A stretch of 40,025 nt of DNA from Candidatus Gastranaerophilales bacterium (GCA_944322865.1 CALUQJ010000008.1:1-40025), one strand, 5' to 3'. Counted from the first letter of the stretch, positions 22,634-30,356 are shown. Program-made: numbers and translations. The notes: generated by a model not told the origin, from the letters alone.

Positions 22634-24619
22634 GTGAACACCACGGAAGAAAAACTTGACTTGAGCGAAAACGCCGTTAAAGTTTTGGAAAAACGTTATT
22701 TAAAGAGAGATAAAGACGGTAATTGTGTTGAAACACCGGCTGATATGTTTAGACGTGTATCTGATTTTATTGCCGCAGGAGATTTAAAATTTAATAGAAC
22801 GCAATCAGATGTGGATAAATTATCAGACAGATTTTATGATGCAATTACACACAGATATTTTATGCCAAATTCACCTACATTAATGAATGCAGGTCGCGAA
22901 TTAGGACAATTGGCAGCATGTTTTGTTTTGCCTGTTGAGGATTCTCTTGATAGTATTTTTGAAACAATAAAAAATACTGCATTAATACATAAATCAGGCG
23001 GCGGCACAGGTTTTTCTTTTTCCAGATTAAGACCGAAAAACAGTGTCGTAAGATCAACAATGGGCGTATCCTCAGGTCCTGTTTCGTTTATGGAAGTGTT
23101 TAATGCCGCAACCGAAGCTGTTAAACAAGGCGGTACAAGACGCGGTGCCAATATGGGGATTTTGAGAGTTGATCACCCTGATATATTGGATTTTATTGAA
23201 TGTAAATCAGATAACAATAAATTAAACAACTTTAATATTTCAGTTGCAATCACTGATAAATTTATGGAAGCTTATATGAAAGGCGAAGATTATGAGCTTA
23301 TAAATCCGCAAAATAATCAAGTTGCCGGAAAATTAAGTGCTAAAAAAGTGTTTGATATGATTATTGACGGTGCTTGGAGAAACGGTGAGCCGGGTATTAT
23401 CTTTATTGATCAGATGAATTACGATAACCCGACTCCGCAAATCGGTGCCATAGAATCAACAAACCCTTGCGGTGAGGTACCGCTTTTGCCTTTTGAAGCT
23501 TGTAACCTCGGGTCTATAAACTTAGGTTTAATGGTTAAAGACGGCGTTAACGGACTTGAAGTTGACTGGGATTTGCTGGCTAAAACAACAAGAACAGCAA
23601 TACGTTTTCTTGATAATGTTATTGCCGTTAATAATTATCCATTACCTCAGATTTCCGAAATGGTACAAAATAACAGAAAAATCGGACTGGGTGTTATGGG
23701 CTGGGCTGATTTGCTTATGAAATTAGGCATTCCTTATAACTCAGAAGAAGGCACTAAATTGGGCGGTCAGATTATGGAATTTATTGATTACGAATCTAAA
23801 TGCGAATCAATAGAATTGTCAAAAGAACGCGGTCGTTTCAATAACTTTGAAGGCAGTATTTATGATCAGGAAAATTATCTGTACAACAAATACAAAGGCA
23901 AATCAGCAGGTAAAATTTCTGACGACCAATGGAAAGAATTAGATGCATTGATAAAAGTTCATGGTATCAGAAACGCAACAACAACCTGTATTGCACCGAC
24001 CGGAACAATTTCAATGATTGCATCCGCATCAGGCGGTATTGAACCGTTATTCGGTCTTGTATTCTCAAGACTTATTATGGACGGAACTGAAATGCTTGAA
24101 ATCAATCCTATCTTCAAAGATTATATGATTGAACACGGTCTGTATTCAGAAGATTTGATGAAGGCAATAGCAAAAGACGGTTCTGTTGCGCATGTTGCAG
24201 GTGTACCGGAAGAAGTTAAACGTATATTCGTGACAGCTCACGATGTTTCGCCTTACTGGCATGTTAAAATGCAGGCTGCATTCCAACTTCACACTGATAA
24301 TGCGGTTTCTAAAACAGTTAACTTTGAAGAACATGCAACCAGAAAAGATATTGAAGAAGCTTATATTCTGGCTTACAAAAACCACCTCAAAGGCATTACT
24401 GTTTACAGAAACAATTCTCGTCAATTCCAGCCGATGAATCTGGATGCGAAGAAAAAGGAAGAAGAAGTAAAAGTTGAAGAGGTTAAGGTAGAAGAAATTA
24501 AATCAGAAGAACCAACCGGCGAAATTAAAACAGTAAAATGTCCTGAATGCGGAAATGAAATTCAAATGGCAGAAGGATGTTTTATCTGTCTGAATTGCGG
24601 TTATTCCGGTTGTTCATAA
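22634..24619 (+). CDS. nrdJ: adenosylcobalamin-dependent (class II) ribonucleotide reductase
   Basis: 661 residues from the GTG at 22634, which lies 5 nt after GGAGG; the in-frame ATG at 22622 lies upstream of that site and fits less well. It reduces ribonucleotides to deoxyribonucleotides using B12 radical chemistry, oxygen-independent. Motifs: [24 protein letters not shown] with one active-site Cys, [23 protein letters not shown] with the N-C-E thiyl-radical triad, and [18 protein letters not shown] in the phosphate-binding region. A Lys/Glu-rich linker leads to a C-terminal zinc-ribbon-like end ([20 protein letters not shown]) that supplies reducing thiols. The organism therefore needs cobalamin; synthesis or uptake genes are not in the window. 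Confidence 0.96.
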   Translation: MNTTEEKLDLSENAVKVLEKRYLKRDKDGNCVETPADMFRRVSDFIAAGDLKFNRTQSDVDKLSDRFYDAITHRYFMPNSPTLMNAGRELGQLAACFVLPVEDSLDSIFETIKNTALIHKSGGGTGFSFSRLRPKNSVVRSTMGVSSGPVSFMEVFNAATEAVKQGGTRRGANMGILRVDHPDILDFIECKSDNNKLNNFNISVAITDKFMEAYMKGEDYELINPQNNQVAGKLSAKKVFDMIIDGAWRNGEPGIIFIDQMNYDNPTPQIGAIESTNPCGEVPLLPFEACNLGSINLGLMVKDGVNGLEVDWDLLAKTTRTAIRFLDNVIAVNNYPLPQISEMVQNNRKIGLGVMGWADLLMKLGIPYNSEEGTKLGGQIMEFIDYESKCESIELSKERGRFNNFEGSIYDQENYLYNKYKGKSAGKISDDQWKELDALIKVHGIRNATTTCIAPTGTISMIASASGGIEPLFGLVFSRLIMDGTEMLEINPIFKDYMIEHGLYSEDLMKAIAKDGSVAHVAGVPEEVKRIFVTAHDVSPYWHVKMQAAFQLHTDNAVSKTVNFEEHATRKDIEEAYILAYKNHLKGITVYRNNSRQFQPMNLDAKKKEEEVKVEEVKVEEIKSEEPTGEIKTVKCPECGNEIQMAEGCFICLNCGYSGCS

Positions 24620-24639
24620 CCAAACTGCTTAGAATATTG

Positions 24640-24673
24640 ATAAAAAGCAGACTTTTAAAAGTCTGCTTTTTAT
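24640..24673 (+). terminator. intrinsic terminator of nrdJ
   Basis: A perfect 34-bp palindrome (17 + 17, with GCAGACTTTT and AAAAGTCTGC at the core) flanked by A-runs and T-runs, 20 bp after the stop. Confidence 0.92.
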
Positions 24674-24776
24674 GTAAATATTTATTAACATCGTTTTATA
24701 AAATAGCAACTTTTGTTTTTTTGAATTGTTATAGCAGATACAATAAGTGTGTGAATGCAGAAAGGTTTATTAAATT

Positions 24777-25268
24777 ATGGCAAAAGTAGAAGTAATCGGC
24801 AGACCGTTACAAGTAGGCGGTAATACAGCCCAATTAACAACTAATGGAAAAGTAAAAATTACTGATGCAAATGGCAAGACAAAAGTAATTTCGCAAAAAA
24901 GTTTCCAAAAACAGTTGATAAAAAATGCAGACAAAATCAACAATGGTGACAGCTTTGAATTTAAAAGCAACAGCACCGGCAAAAAGGTTGCGGCAGGAAT
25001 AGGCATAGCGGGTACTATTGCCGGCATTGCAGCTGCCGTAATTTATCGTAAAAATATCAGTAATTTCTTTAAAAATACAAAATTTAAAGAATTAGGCAAT
25101 GATTTGCTGGAAAGAGGCAAAAAGTTATGGTCAACCGGCATTGAACAAGGAAAAACACTCTGGGGCAGAGTAAAAAAAGCAGGAAGAAGTGTGCTTGATT
25201 ATATCAAAGATATTCCGAACAAATTTTCCAAAAATACAATGCACGCAGCTGAAAATAATGTACAATAA
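24777..25268 (+). CDS. small protein with Gly-rich membrane helix, unrecognised
   Basis: 163 residues. The N-terminal part (about 1-60) is beta-rich and polar (EVIGRPLQVGGNTAQLTTNGKV). A single membrane helix follows at about 66-88 (VAAGIGIAGTIAGIAAAVIY), then a basic amphipathic tail with repeated Lys/Trp helices (GKKLWSTGIEQGKTLWGRVKKAG). No named family. It resembles orphan proteins of Gastranaerophilales in style only. The start follows GAAAGG about 12 nt upstream. Monocistronic, with terminators on both sides. Confidence 0.7.
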   Translation: MAKVEVIGRPLQVGGNTAQLTTNGKVKITDANGKTKVISQKSFQKQLIKNADKINNGDSFEFKSNSTGKKVAAGIGIAGTIAGIAAAVIYRKNISNFFKNTKFKELGNDLLERGKKLWSTGIEQGKTLWGRVKKAGRSVLDYIKDIPNKFSKNTMHAAENNVQ

Positions 25269-25285
25269 TAAATAATTCCAAATAT

Positions 25286-25319
25286 AAAAAGCCTCCGAAA
25301 GATAATCCGGAGGTTTTTT
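25286..25319 (+). terminator. intrinsic terminator after the 163-aa gene
   Basis: CCTCCG (25292-25297) and CGGAGG (25308-25313) form the stem, followed by six T. Confidence 0.88.
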
Positions 25320-25349
25320 GTAACAAATTGCCGGCATGGGGTTGAAAAA
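25320..25349 (+). repeat. 30-bp direct repeat, first copy
   Basis: Begins GTAACAAATTGCCGGCATGG and is repeated base for base at 25640-25669. It contains the palindrome TGCCGGCA and ends on the TTGAAA -35 box of the antisense RNA promoter, so it looks like a fixed upstream activation or binding site. Confidence 0.85.
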
Positions 25350-25370
25350 CTTTCCGACATACGTTATAAT
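25342..25370 (+). promoter_or_regulatory. promoter of structured RNA 1 (putative antitoxin)
   Basis: TTGAAA (25342-25347), 17 bp, TATAAT (25365-25370). The predicted start is at about 25377, exactly where the closing stem GAGGGCG begins. Confidence 0.8.
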
Positions 25371-25376
25371 GTAAAA

Positions 25377-25578
25377 GAGGGCGTACGGATTGCTACTCCG
25401 TACATAAAAGCCTCTGGGTGATTTTATTTAAGAGCTAGTAATATCAAAAGAATTATAACTAGCTCTTTTTCAGTAATACTGAAAATCACATTATCTCACC
25501 TCCTTTCTGAAAACAGTGATACCGATTTTCAGTCCGTGCTGCTCAGATATGGATGTGGAAAAAGAGGCTTTCGCCCTC
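25377..25578 (+). ncRNA. structured RNA 1, putative type I antitoxin
   Basis: About 200 nt. The 5' end GAGGGCG (25377-25383) pairs with CGCCCTC (25572-25578). A hairpin GTACGGA/TCCGTAC (25383-25403) and a stem GAGCTAGT/ACTAGCTC (25432-25465) follow. TTTTCAGT/ACTGAAAA comes next, then an unpaired CACCTCCTTTCT (25497-25508) and CTGAAAA/TTTTCAG. In the second copy the GAGCTAGT stem becomes GAACTAAT/ATTAGTTC, two compensatory pair changes. It is fully antisense to the 21-codon ORF at 25424-25489 and covers that ORF's Shine-Dalgarno. The antitoxin role is inferred from this layout. Ends are estimated. Confidence 0.65.
25424..25489 (-). CDS. 21-aa hydrophobic peptide, putative type I toxin copy 1
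   Basis: GTG start at 25489-25487 with the perfect Shine-Dalgarno AGAAAGGAGGTG 9 nt upstream. The peptide starts MIFSITEKEL, continues as an all-aliphatic run of about ten residues (V, I, L, A) and ends in Lys. The second copy at 25738-25803 keeps the same length: nine codons differ, five silently, the others S/C, V/I, A/V and K/H. Such a short membrane-spanning peptide under an antisense RNA is typical of type I toxins (Ibs, ShoB and Hok are examples of the class), but I do not know this sequence. The 5' leader can fold (CTGAAAA/TTTTCAG next to the Shine-Dalgarno), which would slow translation. A possible -10 box TATAAT lies at 25588-25583. After the stop, the hairpin 25383-25403 and a T-run resemble a terminator. 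Confidence 0.6.
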   Translation of the reverse strand: MIFSITEKELVIILLILLALK

Positions 25579-25639
25579 ATAAATTATACTAATCAAAAAT
25601 TAATTTTACTTCTTCATATATTTGGAGTAAATCATAAAT

Positions 25640-25669
25640 GTAACAAATTGCCGGCATGGGGTTGAAAAA
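25640..25669 (+). repeat. 30-bp direct repeat, second copy
   Basis: Identical to 25320-25349, 320 bp downstream, again ending on the TTGAAA of a promoter. Confidence 0.85.
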
Positions 25670-25690
25670 GGATAAGAAATAAGTTATAAT
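25662..25690 (+). promoter_or_regulatory. promoter of structured RNA 2 (putative antitoxin)
   Basis: TTGAAA (25662-25667), 17 bp, TATAAT (25685-25690). The spacer sequence is entirely different from copy 1, yet both boxes and their distance are kept, which argues for selection on the promoter. Confidence 0.82.
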
Positions 25691-25695
25691 AAAAG

Positions 25696-25893
25696 TAAGG
25701 GCAGGGATGCGGTTACATCCCATTGAAAGCCCCTTGTTTAGTGGAGAACTAATAATATCAAAAGGATTATTATTAGTTCTTTTTCAGTTATACAGAAAAT
25801 CACATTATCTCACCTCCTTTCTGAAAACAGTGATACCGATTTTCCGTCCGTGCTGCTCAGATATGGATGTGAAAAAAGAGGCTTTCGCCCTTA
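25696..25893 (+). ncRNA. structured RNA 2, putative type I antitoxin
   Basis: Second copy, about 198 nt. TAAGGGC (25696-25702) pairs with GCCCTTA (25887-25893). The first hairpin is GGGATG/CATCCC (25704-25721), unlike copy 1 in sequence but alike in position. The stem GAACTAAT/ATTAGTTC (25746-25779) covaries with copy 1. The block with the unpaired CACCTCCTTTCT (25811-25822) and about 95 nt around it is nearly identical to copy 1 (two differences). The variable 5' hairpin and the constant 3' half suggest a recognition part and a Shine-Dalgarno-masking part. Confidence 0.65.
25738..25803 (-). CDS. 21-aa hydrophobic peptide, putative type I toxin copy 2
   Basis: GTG start at 25803-25801 behind the same AGAAAGGAGGTG site as copy 1. 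It starts MIFCITEKEL, then an aliphatic run of about ten residues, ending in His. The overlapping ATGTGA at the start is conserved: an ATG at 25805-25803 is followed at once by TGA, and the GTG lies two bases further in. Upstream, -10-like hexamers lie at 25898-25906 on the minus strand. Downstream, the GGGATG/CATCCC hairpin and a T-rich tail (GCCCTTACTTTTATT) could terminate the transcript. The function is inferred from the layout. Confidence 0.6.
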   Translation of the reverse strand: MIFCITEKELIIILLILLVLH

Positions 25894-25965
25894 TGTGTTT
25901 ATAATATAAAAAAATTAATATTATCTCCTCATGTATTCGGAGTAGATAATCTATTTTGCTTGCTA
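25894..25965. other. AT-rich gap with conserved CTCC/GGAG hairpin
   Basis: CTCCTCATGTATTCGGAG at 25926-25943 corresponds to CTTCATATATTTGGAG after copy 1; both can pair at the ends. It probably belongs to the duplicated unit as its last part. Confidence 0.4.
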
Positions 25966-25978
25966 TATAATAGTGATT

Positions 25979-26872
25979 ATGAAAATATCTATTATTACAG
26001 CAAGTTACAATTATGCAGATTATATTGGTGATACTATAAAATCAGTTTTAAACCAAACTTATTCCGACTGGGAATTAATCATTGTAGATGACGGTTCTAC
26101 AGACAATTCTGTTGATATAATAAAACAATACTGTAAGGAAGATAATCGCATAAAATTTTTTGCGCACGAAAATAACGAGAATAAAGGATTAAAAGACACT
26201 CTTCTGCTTGGAATTTCAAAGGCGCAAGGGGAATGGATTGCTTTTTTGGAAAGTGATGACTGCTGGCAGGAAAACTATCTTGAAAAGAAAATAGAAGTTA
26301 TAGAAAAATTTCCGTCTGTCGGACTTATTTTCAATGATGTTGAATTGTTTGGTGATGAGAAAAAAGTTTATATACAGTCGCCCATTTTCAACGATAACCA
26401 CAAATTTCTTATTAAAAAAACATATCCTTGTAATATGTTCAGAGATTTTAATATAACTAACAGGATTTTGACTTTTTCGACATTAATCGTGAAAAAAAAT
26501 ATTCTGCTGAATACTGATTTTAATACACCTGTAGACAAACTTCTTGATTGGTGGCTTTATATTCATATTGCATATGATACTGATTTTTATTATATTCCGG
26601 AAAAATTAACGCGCTGGCGTATGCACAGGGATAGTTATATTTCCAAAAATAAAAAGAAAACAAATTTCTTTTTAAGCATTCAGGCTTATCTTGATGTATT
26701 TAAAAATCATAAACCAACCCTTAATGATAAATGCTTTTTGATGTTCTCAAGTATTCATAAAATTTTCAACGTTATACCAAAAGATTTAAGGTTATACAAA
26801 ATTCTTGCAGTGAGAAAAGTCAAAAAACTTCTCGGACTGCCGTTAAAGGATTCTCCGTTATTTTATAATTAA
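25979..26872 (+). CDS. family 2 glycosyltransferase
   Basis: 297 residues from the ATG at 25979; a GTG 6 bp upstream is less likely. The GT-A fold is clear: SIITASYNYADYIGDTIKSVL at the start, then LIIVDDGSTDNSVDII for nucleotide-sugar binding, and IAFLESDDCWQENYLEKKIEV containing the DxD-like metal site. The C-terminal half includes LDWWLYIHIAYD and LTRWRMHRDSY, usual in this group. It transfers a sugar to an unknown acceptor, likely surface polysaccharide. The promoter's TATAAT (25966-25971) ends 7 nt before the ATG and no Shine-Dalgarno is present. The 3' end overlaps the convergent RgpF-like gene by 4 bp (TTAA shared by both stops). Confidence 0.9.
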   Translation: MKISIITASYNYADYIGDTIKSVLNQTYSDWELIIVDDGSTDNSVDIIKQYCKEDNRIKFFAHENNENKGLKDTLLLGISKAQGEWIAFLESDDCWQENYLEKKIEVIEKFPSVGLIFNDVELFGDEKKVYIQSPIFNDNHKFLIKKTYPCNMFRDFNITNRILTFSTLIVKKNILLNTDFNTPVDKLLDWWLYIHIAYDTDFYYIPEKLTRWRMHRDSYISKNKKKTNFFLSIQAYLDVFKNHKPTLNDKCFLMFSSIHKIFNVIPKDLRLYKILAVRKVKKLLGLPLKDSPLFYN

Positions 26873-27801
26873 TCCATAATCCATGGAATATAATTTTTAA
26901 CGATACAAGAGGCTTTGCGCTTCAAAATTCCGGGGAGAACTGACATTGTATTGAAACAGAAAATTTTCATCCATTTAGGCAGTTTTAACGGGTTGAAGTC
27001 ATAAACTTTTGTTCTTGCCTGATTATTTTTTATTAATTCAACAGGATAATTTGTGTACTTTTTAATAACGTCTTCCCAGCCTGCTATAGTTGTCAGATTG
27101 CGGTTAGCAAGCCTTATTACGCTGCATTTTAAAAACGGGGATTTAGACTTTGTAATTAACTGCCGCCAGAGTGAAAGCACAACATGATTAAAGCGGTAAT
27201 AATCTTTTATATAAACATCAGACGAAAAACCGTTTTTCGCAAGAAGTTCACTCAGACCTATTTCATATTTAATTACTACGGCATCTTTTGTTGATTCAGT
27301 TTTAACATTTTCGAAAAATTCACTAAAGCAGCCGGCAGTAAAAACCTTTTTGTCAAATACAAGAAAATAACTTTGAATATGAGGTCTTACACATACAATA
27401 TTTTTTGGTTTTGCAAAAGTCATGCCAAATCTGTTCCGGGTAATTCCCCAGAAATCAACCTGGCTTGCCTCCATTTGGGCAAAAATATTTTCTAAAGGAA
27501 AAAGCGGACCGTAACAGCTGTCATTGGCAAAAATAAGTTCATCAACTTGATTAAGTAACCCGTTATTTTTTAGATATAAAAATCCACGCTTGTATGAACC
27601 GAAATCATATTCATCATGGCGTTCTGCAATTATATAATCAGCAATACCGTTTAATTTTTCTTTTTCTTCTATCTGTAGCTCACCGCAAGAAACAAAAATT
27701 ACATTTTTGCAAATCTGTTTCAGAGCCTTTAGATAATAAACAACATAATCATCAATTATATTGTCTTTGTCGTAGTGCGCAAATACAGCTGCCCGTTTCA
27801 T
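26869..27801 (-). CDS. rhamnan synthesis protein F (RgpF)-like glycosyltransferase
   Basis: 310 residues. Matches the RgpF pattern: AAVFAHYDKDNIIDDYVVYYLKAL at the start, then GSYKRGFLYL, ELIFANDSCYGPLFPLENIF and VDFWGITRN, followed by HIQSYFLVFDKKVF. Family members polymerise or extend rhamnose-containing or other cell-surface polysaccharides. It is shorter than some RgpF proteins but contains the core domain. Convergent with the family 2 glycosyltransferase, with which it probably shares a surface-glycan role. Confidence 0.85.
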   Translation of the reverse strand: MKRAAVFAHYDKDNIIDDYVVYYLKALKQICKNVIFVSCGELQIEEKEKLNGIADYIIAERHDEYDFGSYKRGFLYLKNNGLLNQVDELIFANDSCYGPLFPLENIFAQMEASQVDFWGITRNRFGMTFAKPKNIVCVRPHIQSYFLVFDKKVFTAGCFSEFFENVKTESTKDAVVIKYEIGLSELLAKNGFSSDVYIKDYYRFNHVVLSLWRQLITKSKSPFLKCSVIRLANRNLTTIAGWEDVIKKYTNYPVELIKNNQARTKVYDFNPLKLPKWMKIFCFNTMSVLPGILKRKASCIVKNYIPWIMD

Positions 27802-27882
27802 AAGAACCTCACGTATAGTATTGTAACATAAATAGTTTACTATTCATATATTTGCAATATAATAAAAACAGCAGGAATAAAA

Positions 27883-28623
27883 ATGGCAGAAAAAATGATT
27901 ACCCGAACAGAAGATTTAATAGAGCAAGAAATAGTTAAAGAAACTAATTTGCAGCATATAGCAATAATAATGGACGGAAACCGCCGTTGGGCAAAACTGA
28001 GAAATTTGCCGTCAGCTTTTGGGCATAAAAAAGGTGTAGACAGTTTGAAGGCAACGCTTAGAGCTTGTAAGGATTTTGGAATAAAATATCTTACAGTATA
28101 TGCATTTTCAACCGAGAACTGGAACAGAAAACAGGAAGAAGTGGATTTTTTAATGGATTTGCTCGCAAATACAATTAAAAATGAACTGGCTGAAATGCAT
28201 GAAAACGGTGTCGTTATAAATTTTATCGGGGATTTAACACGTTTAAGTCCTAAGTTGCAGGAAATTTTAGCACACGCGGTTGAAGTCACCCAAAATAATA
28301 CAGGTGTAAGACTTCAAATTGCGTTTAATTACGGTGCGCGTGCAGAGATTACAAACGCTGTAAAAAAGATAGTTGCAAGCGGTGTAAAAGCGGAAGATAT
28401 TACAGAAGAATTAATTTCGGAAAACTTATATACATCTGATATTCCGGATCCTGATTTGTTAATCAGAACAGGCGGCGAATTGCGTATTTCAAATTATTTG
28501 CTCTGGCAGATAGCTTATTCAGAATTGTTAATTTTGCCTGAATACTGGCCTGAATTTAACAAACAATCACTATCAAATGCAATAAAAGAATTTCATAATC
28601 GTCAAAGACGCTACGGGCAATAG
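27883..28623 (+). CDS. uppS: isoprenyl transferase (undecaprenyl diphosphate synthase)
   Basis: 246 residues, normal length. It builds the C55 lipid carrier for wall and surface polymers by cis-condensation of isopentenyl diphosphate. IAIIMDGNRRWAK (about residues 27-39) holds the catalytic Asp. HKKGVDSLKATLRAC, YLTVYAFSTENWNR, the FNYGARAEI block and PDLLIRTGGELRISNYLLWQ are all present. CAGGA precedes the ATG. rdgB follows after 27 bp. The product feeds the LCP ligase and MurA-dependent wall pathway also encoded in this window. Confidence 0.97.
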   Translation: MAEKMITRTEDLIEQEIVKETNLQHIAIIMDGNRRWAKLRNLPSAFGHKKGVDSLKATLRACKDFGIKYLTVYAFSTENWNRKQEEVDFLMDLLANTIKNELAEMHENGVVINFIGDLTRLSPKLQEILAHAVEVTQNNTGVRLQIAFNYGARAEITNAVKKIVASGVKAEDITEELISENLYTSDIPDPDLLIRTGGELRISNYLLWQIAYSELLILPEYWPEFNKQSLSNAIKEFHNRQRRYGQ

Positions 28624-28650
28624 CGTTAGATCTATAAGGGAGTATTTCTT

Positions 28651-29226
28651 ATGAAAAAAATCGTTTTTGCAACATCAAACCCGCACAAATTAGAAGAATT
28701 GAAAGCAATTTGTGCCGAAAAATGCGATGTTGAATTTGTATTACCGCCAACGGGATTTGACCCTTTAGAAGACGGAACGACTTTTGAAGCTAATTCACTT
28801 AAAAAAGCAAAAGAGGCTGCATGCGTAAGCAAAATGCCTGCACTTGCGGATGATTCAGGGTTGTGCGTTGATGCTTTGGATGGAGGTCCCGGGATACATT
28901 CCGCAAGATATGCAGAAACAGCACAGAAAAGAATTGATAAACTTCTGGATGTCCTGAAAAATGTTGAAAACCGTCGGGCAAAGTTTGTCTGCGTAATGAC
29001 ACTTGTAGACGAAAACGGTAATGTTCTGGCGCAAAAACGCGGGGAATGTTATGGTGAAATTGCTCATTCTCAATCCGGTACCCACGGATTTGGATATGAT
29101 CCTGTTTTTATAGTGAAAGACACTGAAAAAACTATGGCAGAGTTGAGCGATGAGCAAAAGAATAAAATTTCGCACCGCGCAAAAGCTTTAGAACAAATGA
29201 TTGAATATTTGAAAGAATATAAATAA
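28651..29226 (+). CDS. rdgB: XTP/dITP diphosphatase (non-canonical purine NTP pyrophosphatase)
   Basis: 191 residues, normal. Hydrolyses dITP, XTP and ITP to keep them out of DNA and RNA. KIVFATSNPHKLEEL at the N-terminus binds the phosphates. LADDSGLCVDALDGGPGIHSARYA holds the metal-binding and catalytic Asp. GTHGFGYDPVFIV and SHRAKALEQM close the nucleotide pocket. AAGGGAG precedes the ATG. It is co-transcribed with uppS and followed by a hairpin overlapping its stop. Confidence 0.97.
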   Translation: MKKIVFATSNPHKLEELKAICAEKCDVEFVLPPTGFDPLEDGTTFEANSLKKAKEAACVSKMPALADDSGLCVDALDGGPGIHSARYAETAQKRIDKLLDVLKNVENRRAKFVCVMTLVDENGNVLAQKRGECYGEIAHSQSGTHGFGYDPVFIVKDTEKTMAELSDEQKNKISHRAKALEQMIEYLKEYK

Positions 29227-29251
29227 GGAGATGGGTTTATCCACCTCCTTA
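29224..29251. terminator. bidirectional hairpin between rdgB and the secreted protein gene
   Basis: TAAGGAG (29224-29230, including the rdgB stop) pairs with CTCCTTA (29245-29251), with an inner TGG/CCA. T-rich sequence follows on the minus strand, less so on the plus strand. Confidence 0.65.
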
Positions 29252-29255
29252 TTAT

Positions 29256-29573
29256 CTATTCTGCCCCTTCTTCCGGAACAAATTCTCCGCCCGGCAAGCA
29301 TACACCAAATTGGCAGTTGGAATTGTAATTTTGCGATTGGGACGGTTCTGTATTAATCAGCATGTCATAATATGGCGGCTGATATGACCGCTGAAATGCG
29401 TCTGTACGCTGTAAATTTCGTAAATTATCCGGCATGGCATCATCCAGAGCCGAAGTTTGAGAGATATTTGACGGCAAACTGTCAAAGGAGCATGCCCCGC
29501 CTGTTATACTACATACCGCAAGTGAGGGCAGCCCCAGGACTATTACACACAAGGAGATTATTGTCTTTTTCAT
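29256..29573 (-). CDS. small secreted protein, unrecognised
   Basis: 105 residues. A signal peptide is visible (MKKTIISLCVIVLGLPSLAV, with further small residues after). The mature part is about 80 residues, rich in Ser, Asn, Gln and Pro, with Cys in GACSFDS and in CQFGVCLPG that may form disulphides. An AAGGAAGGT site supports the ATG at 29573. No named family. Convergent with rdgB. Confidence 0.65.
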   Translation of the reverse strand: MKKTIISLCVIVLGLPSLAVCSITGGACSFDSLPSNISQTSALDDAMPDNLRNLQRTDAFQRSYQPPYYDMLINTEPSQSQNYNSNCQFGVCLPGGEFVPEEGAE

Positions 29574-29768
29574 TATTTTTACCTTCCTTTCTTTTATACT
29601 TCTTTATTATCATGTACGACAATGCTGCTTCTTGCATTGCCGGAAAGTCTAATCTTTTCAAGGAAGTTGCTGCTTGATTTGTATAACTTAACATTTTGGT
29701 TGCCATAATTTTTTACTCATGCTATATTGTTAGTAAGAGAAAAGTTATTTTAAAATTAGGGACGGGAT

Positions 29769-30317
29769 ATGAAAAGTTCAACTATAAGAAGATCGAATTT
29801 ATCCAAAGAAAAAATGGCTGTTTTAGAAGCACTTTCTAAATACAGACAAGATTCATACGATAATTCTCCGAATGTTTATGTAAGACCTAACAAAGAAAAA
29901 GAATTAGATGTTTTGTGGCAGAATTTCAAGCTGAACCAGAAAGCTGACAAAGCTCCGGGAGTTTATCTAGCAACAGGTTTTATCGCCGGTGCAATTGTTA
30001 TGCTTGCAGTTACAACTATAATTAGCTTTTCTACAAGAAACATTGCTGACAAGGCAAACCTTGCTGGTGCACAAAAAATAAAGAAAGAAAAAGCTGCATT
30101 GAATTTTATTCCGTCAGGCGGCGCGGTACAGGAAGAAACAGCTTCTTCTAACAACGAAATTTACACCGTACAAAGCGGTGATACAATGGAAGCCATTCTT
30201 ATAAGATTTTATGGCTCTTACAGTAAAGAAAAAGAAGATTTGGTATTAAAAACAAATAATATGACTAATCCTAATAAACTTTCTATAGATCAGAAATTGA
30301 CTATACCTATGGATTAA
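29769..30317 (+). CDS. membrane-anchored LysM-domain protein
   Basis: 182 residues. The N-terminal 65 residues are polar and cytoplasmic, then one membrane helix (about 68-88), a short linker, and a C-terminal LysM domain (about 130-180: YTVQSGDTMEAILIRFYG, KTNNMTNPNKLSIDQKLTIP). LysM binds peptidoglycan GlcNAc, so the protein tethers something from membrane to wall. The architecture is type II membrane. The ATG follows GGGACGGG. Monocistronic, ended by a strong hairpin. Confidence 0.82.
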   Translation: MKSSTIRRSNLSKEKMAVLEALSKYRQDSYDNSPNVYVRPNKEKELDVLWQNFKLNQKADKAPGVYLATGFIAGAIVMLAVTTIISFSTRNIADKANLAGAQKIKKEKAALNFIPSGGAVQEETASSNNEIYTVQSGDTMEAILIRFYGSYSKEKEDLVLKTNNMTNPNKLSIDQKLTIPMD

Positions 30318-30356
30318 AAAATCTTTTTAATTAATTTATTCAACATTTCCTTTCTT

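Noticed and set aside
25377-25893. The two structured RNAs as 6S RNA or another housekeeping RNA
   Set aside because: Length fits 6S, but the fold has several branches instead of one long hairpin with a central bubble, and there are two tandem copies with a conserved antisense ORF.
29509-29706. 65-aa ORF (minus strand) overlapping the start of the secreted protein gene
   Set aside because: No Shine-Dalgarno. Its end runs out of frame through the signal peptide of the better supported gene, and its composition gives no coding evidence.
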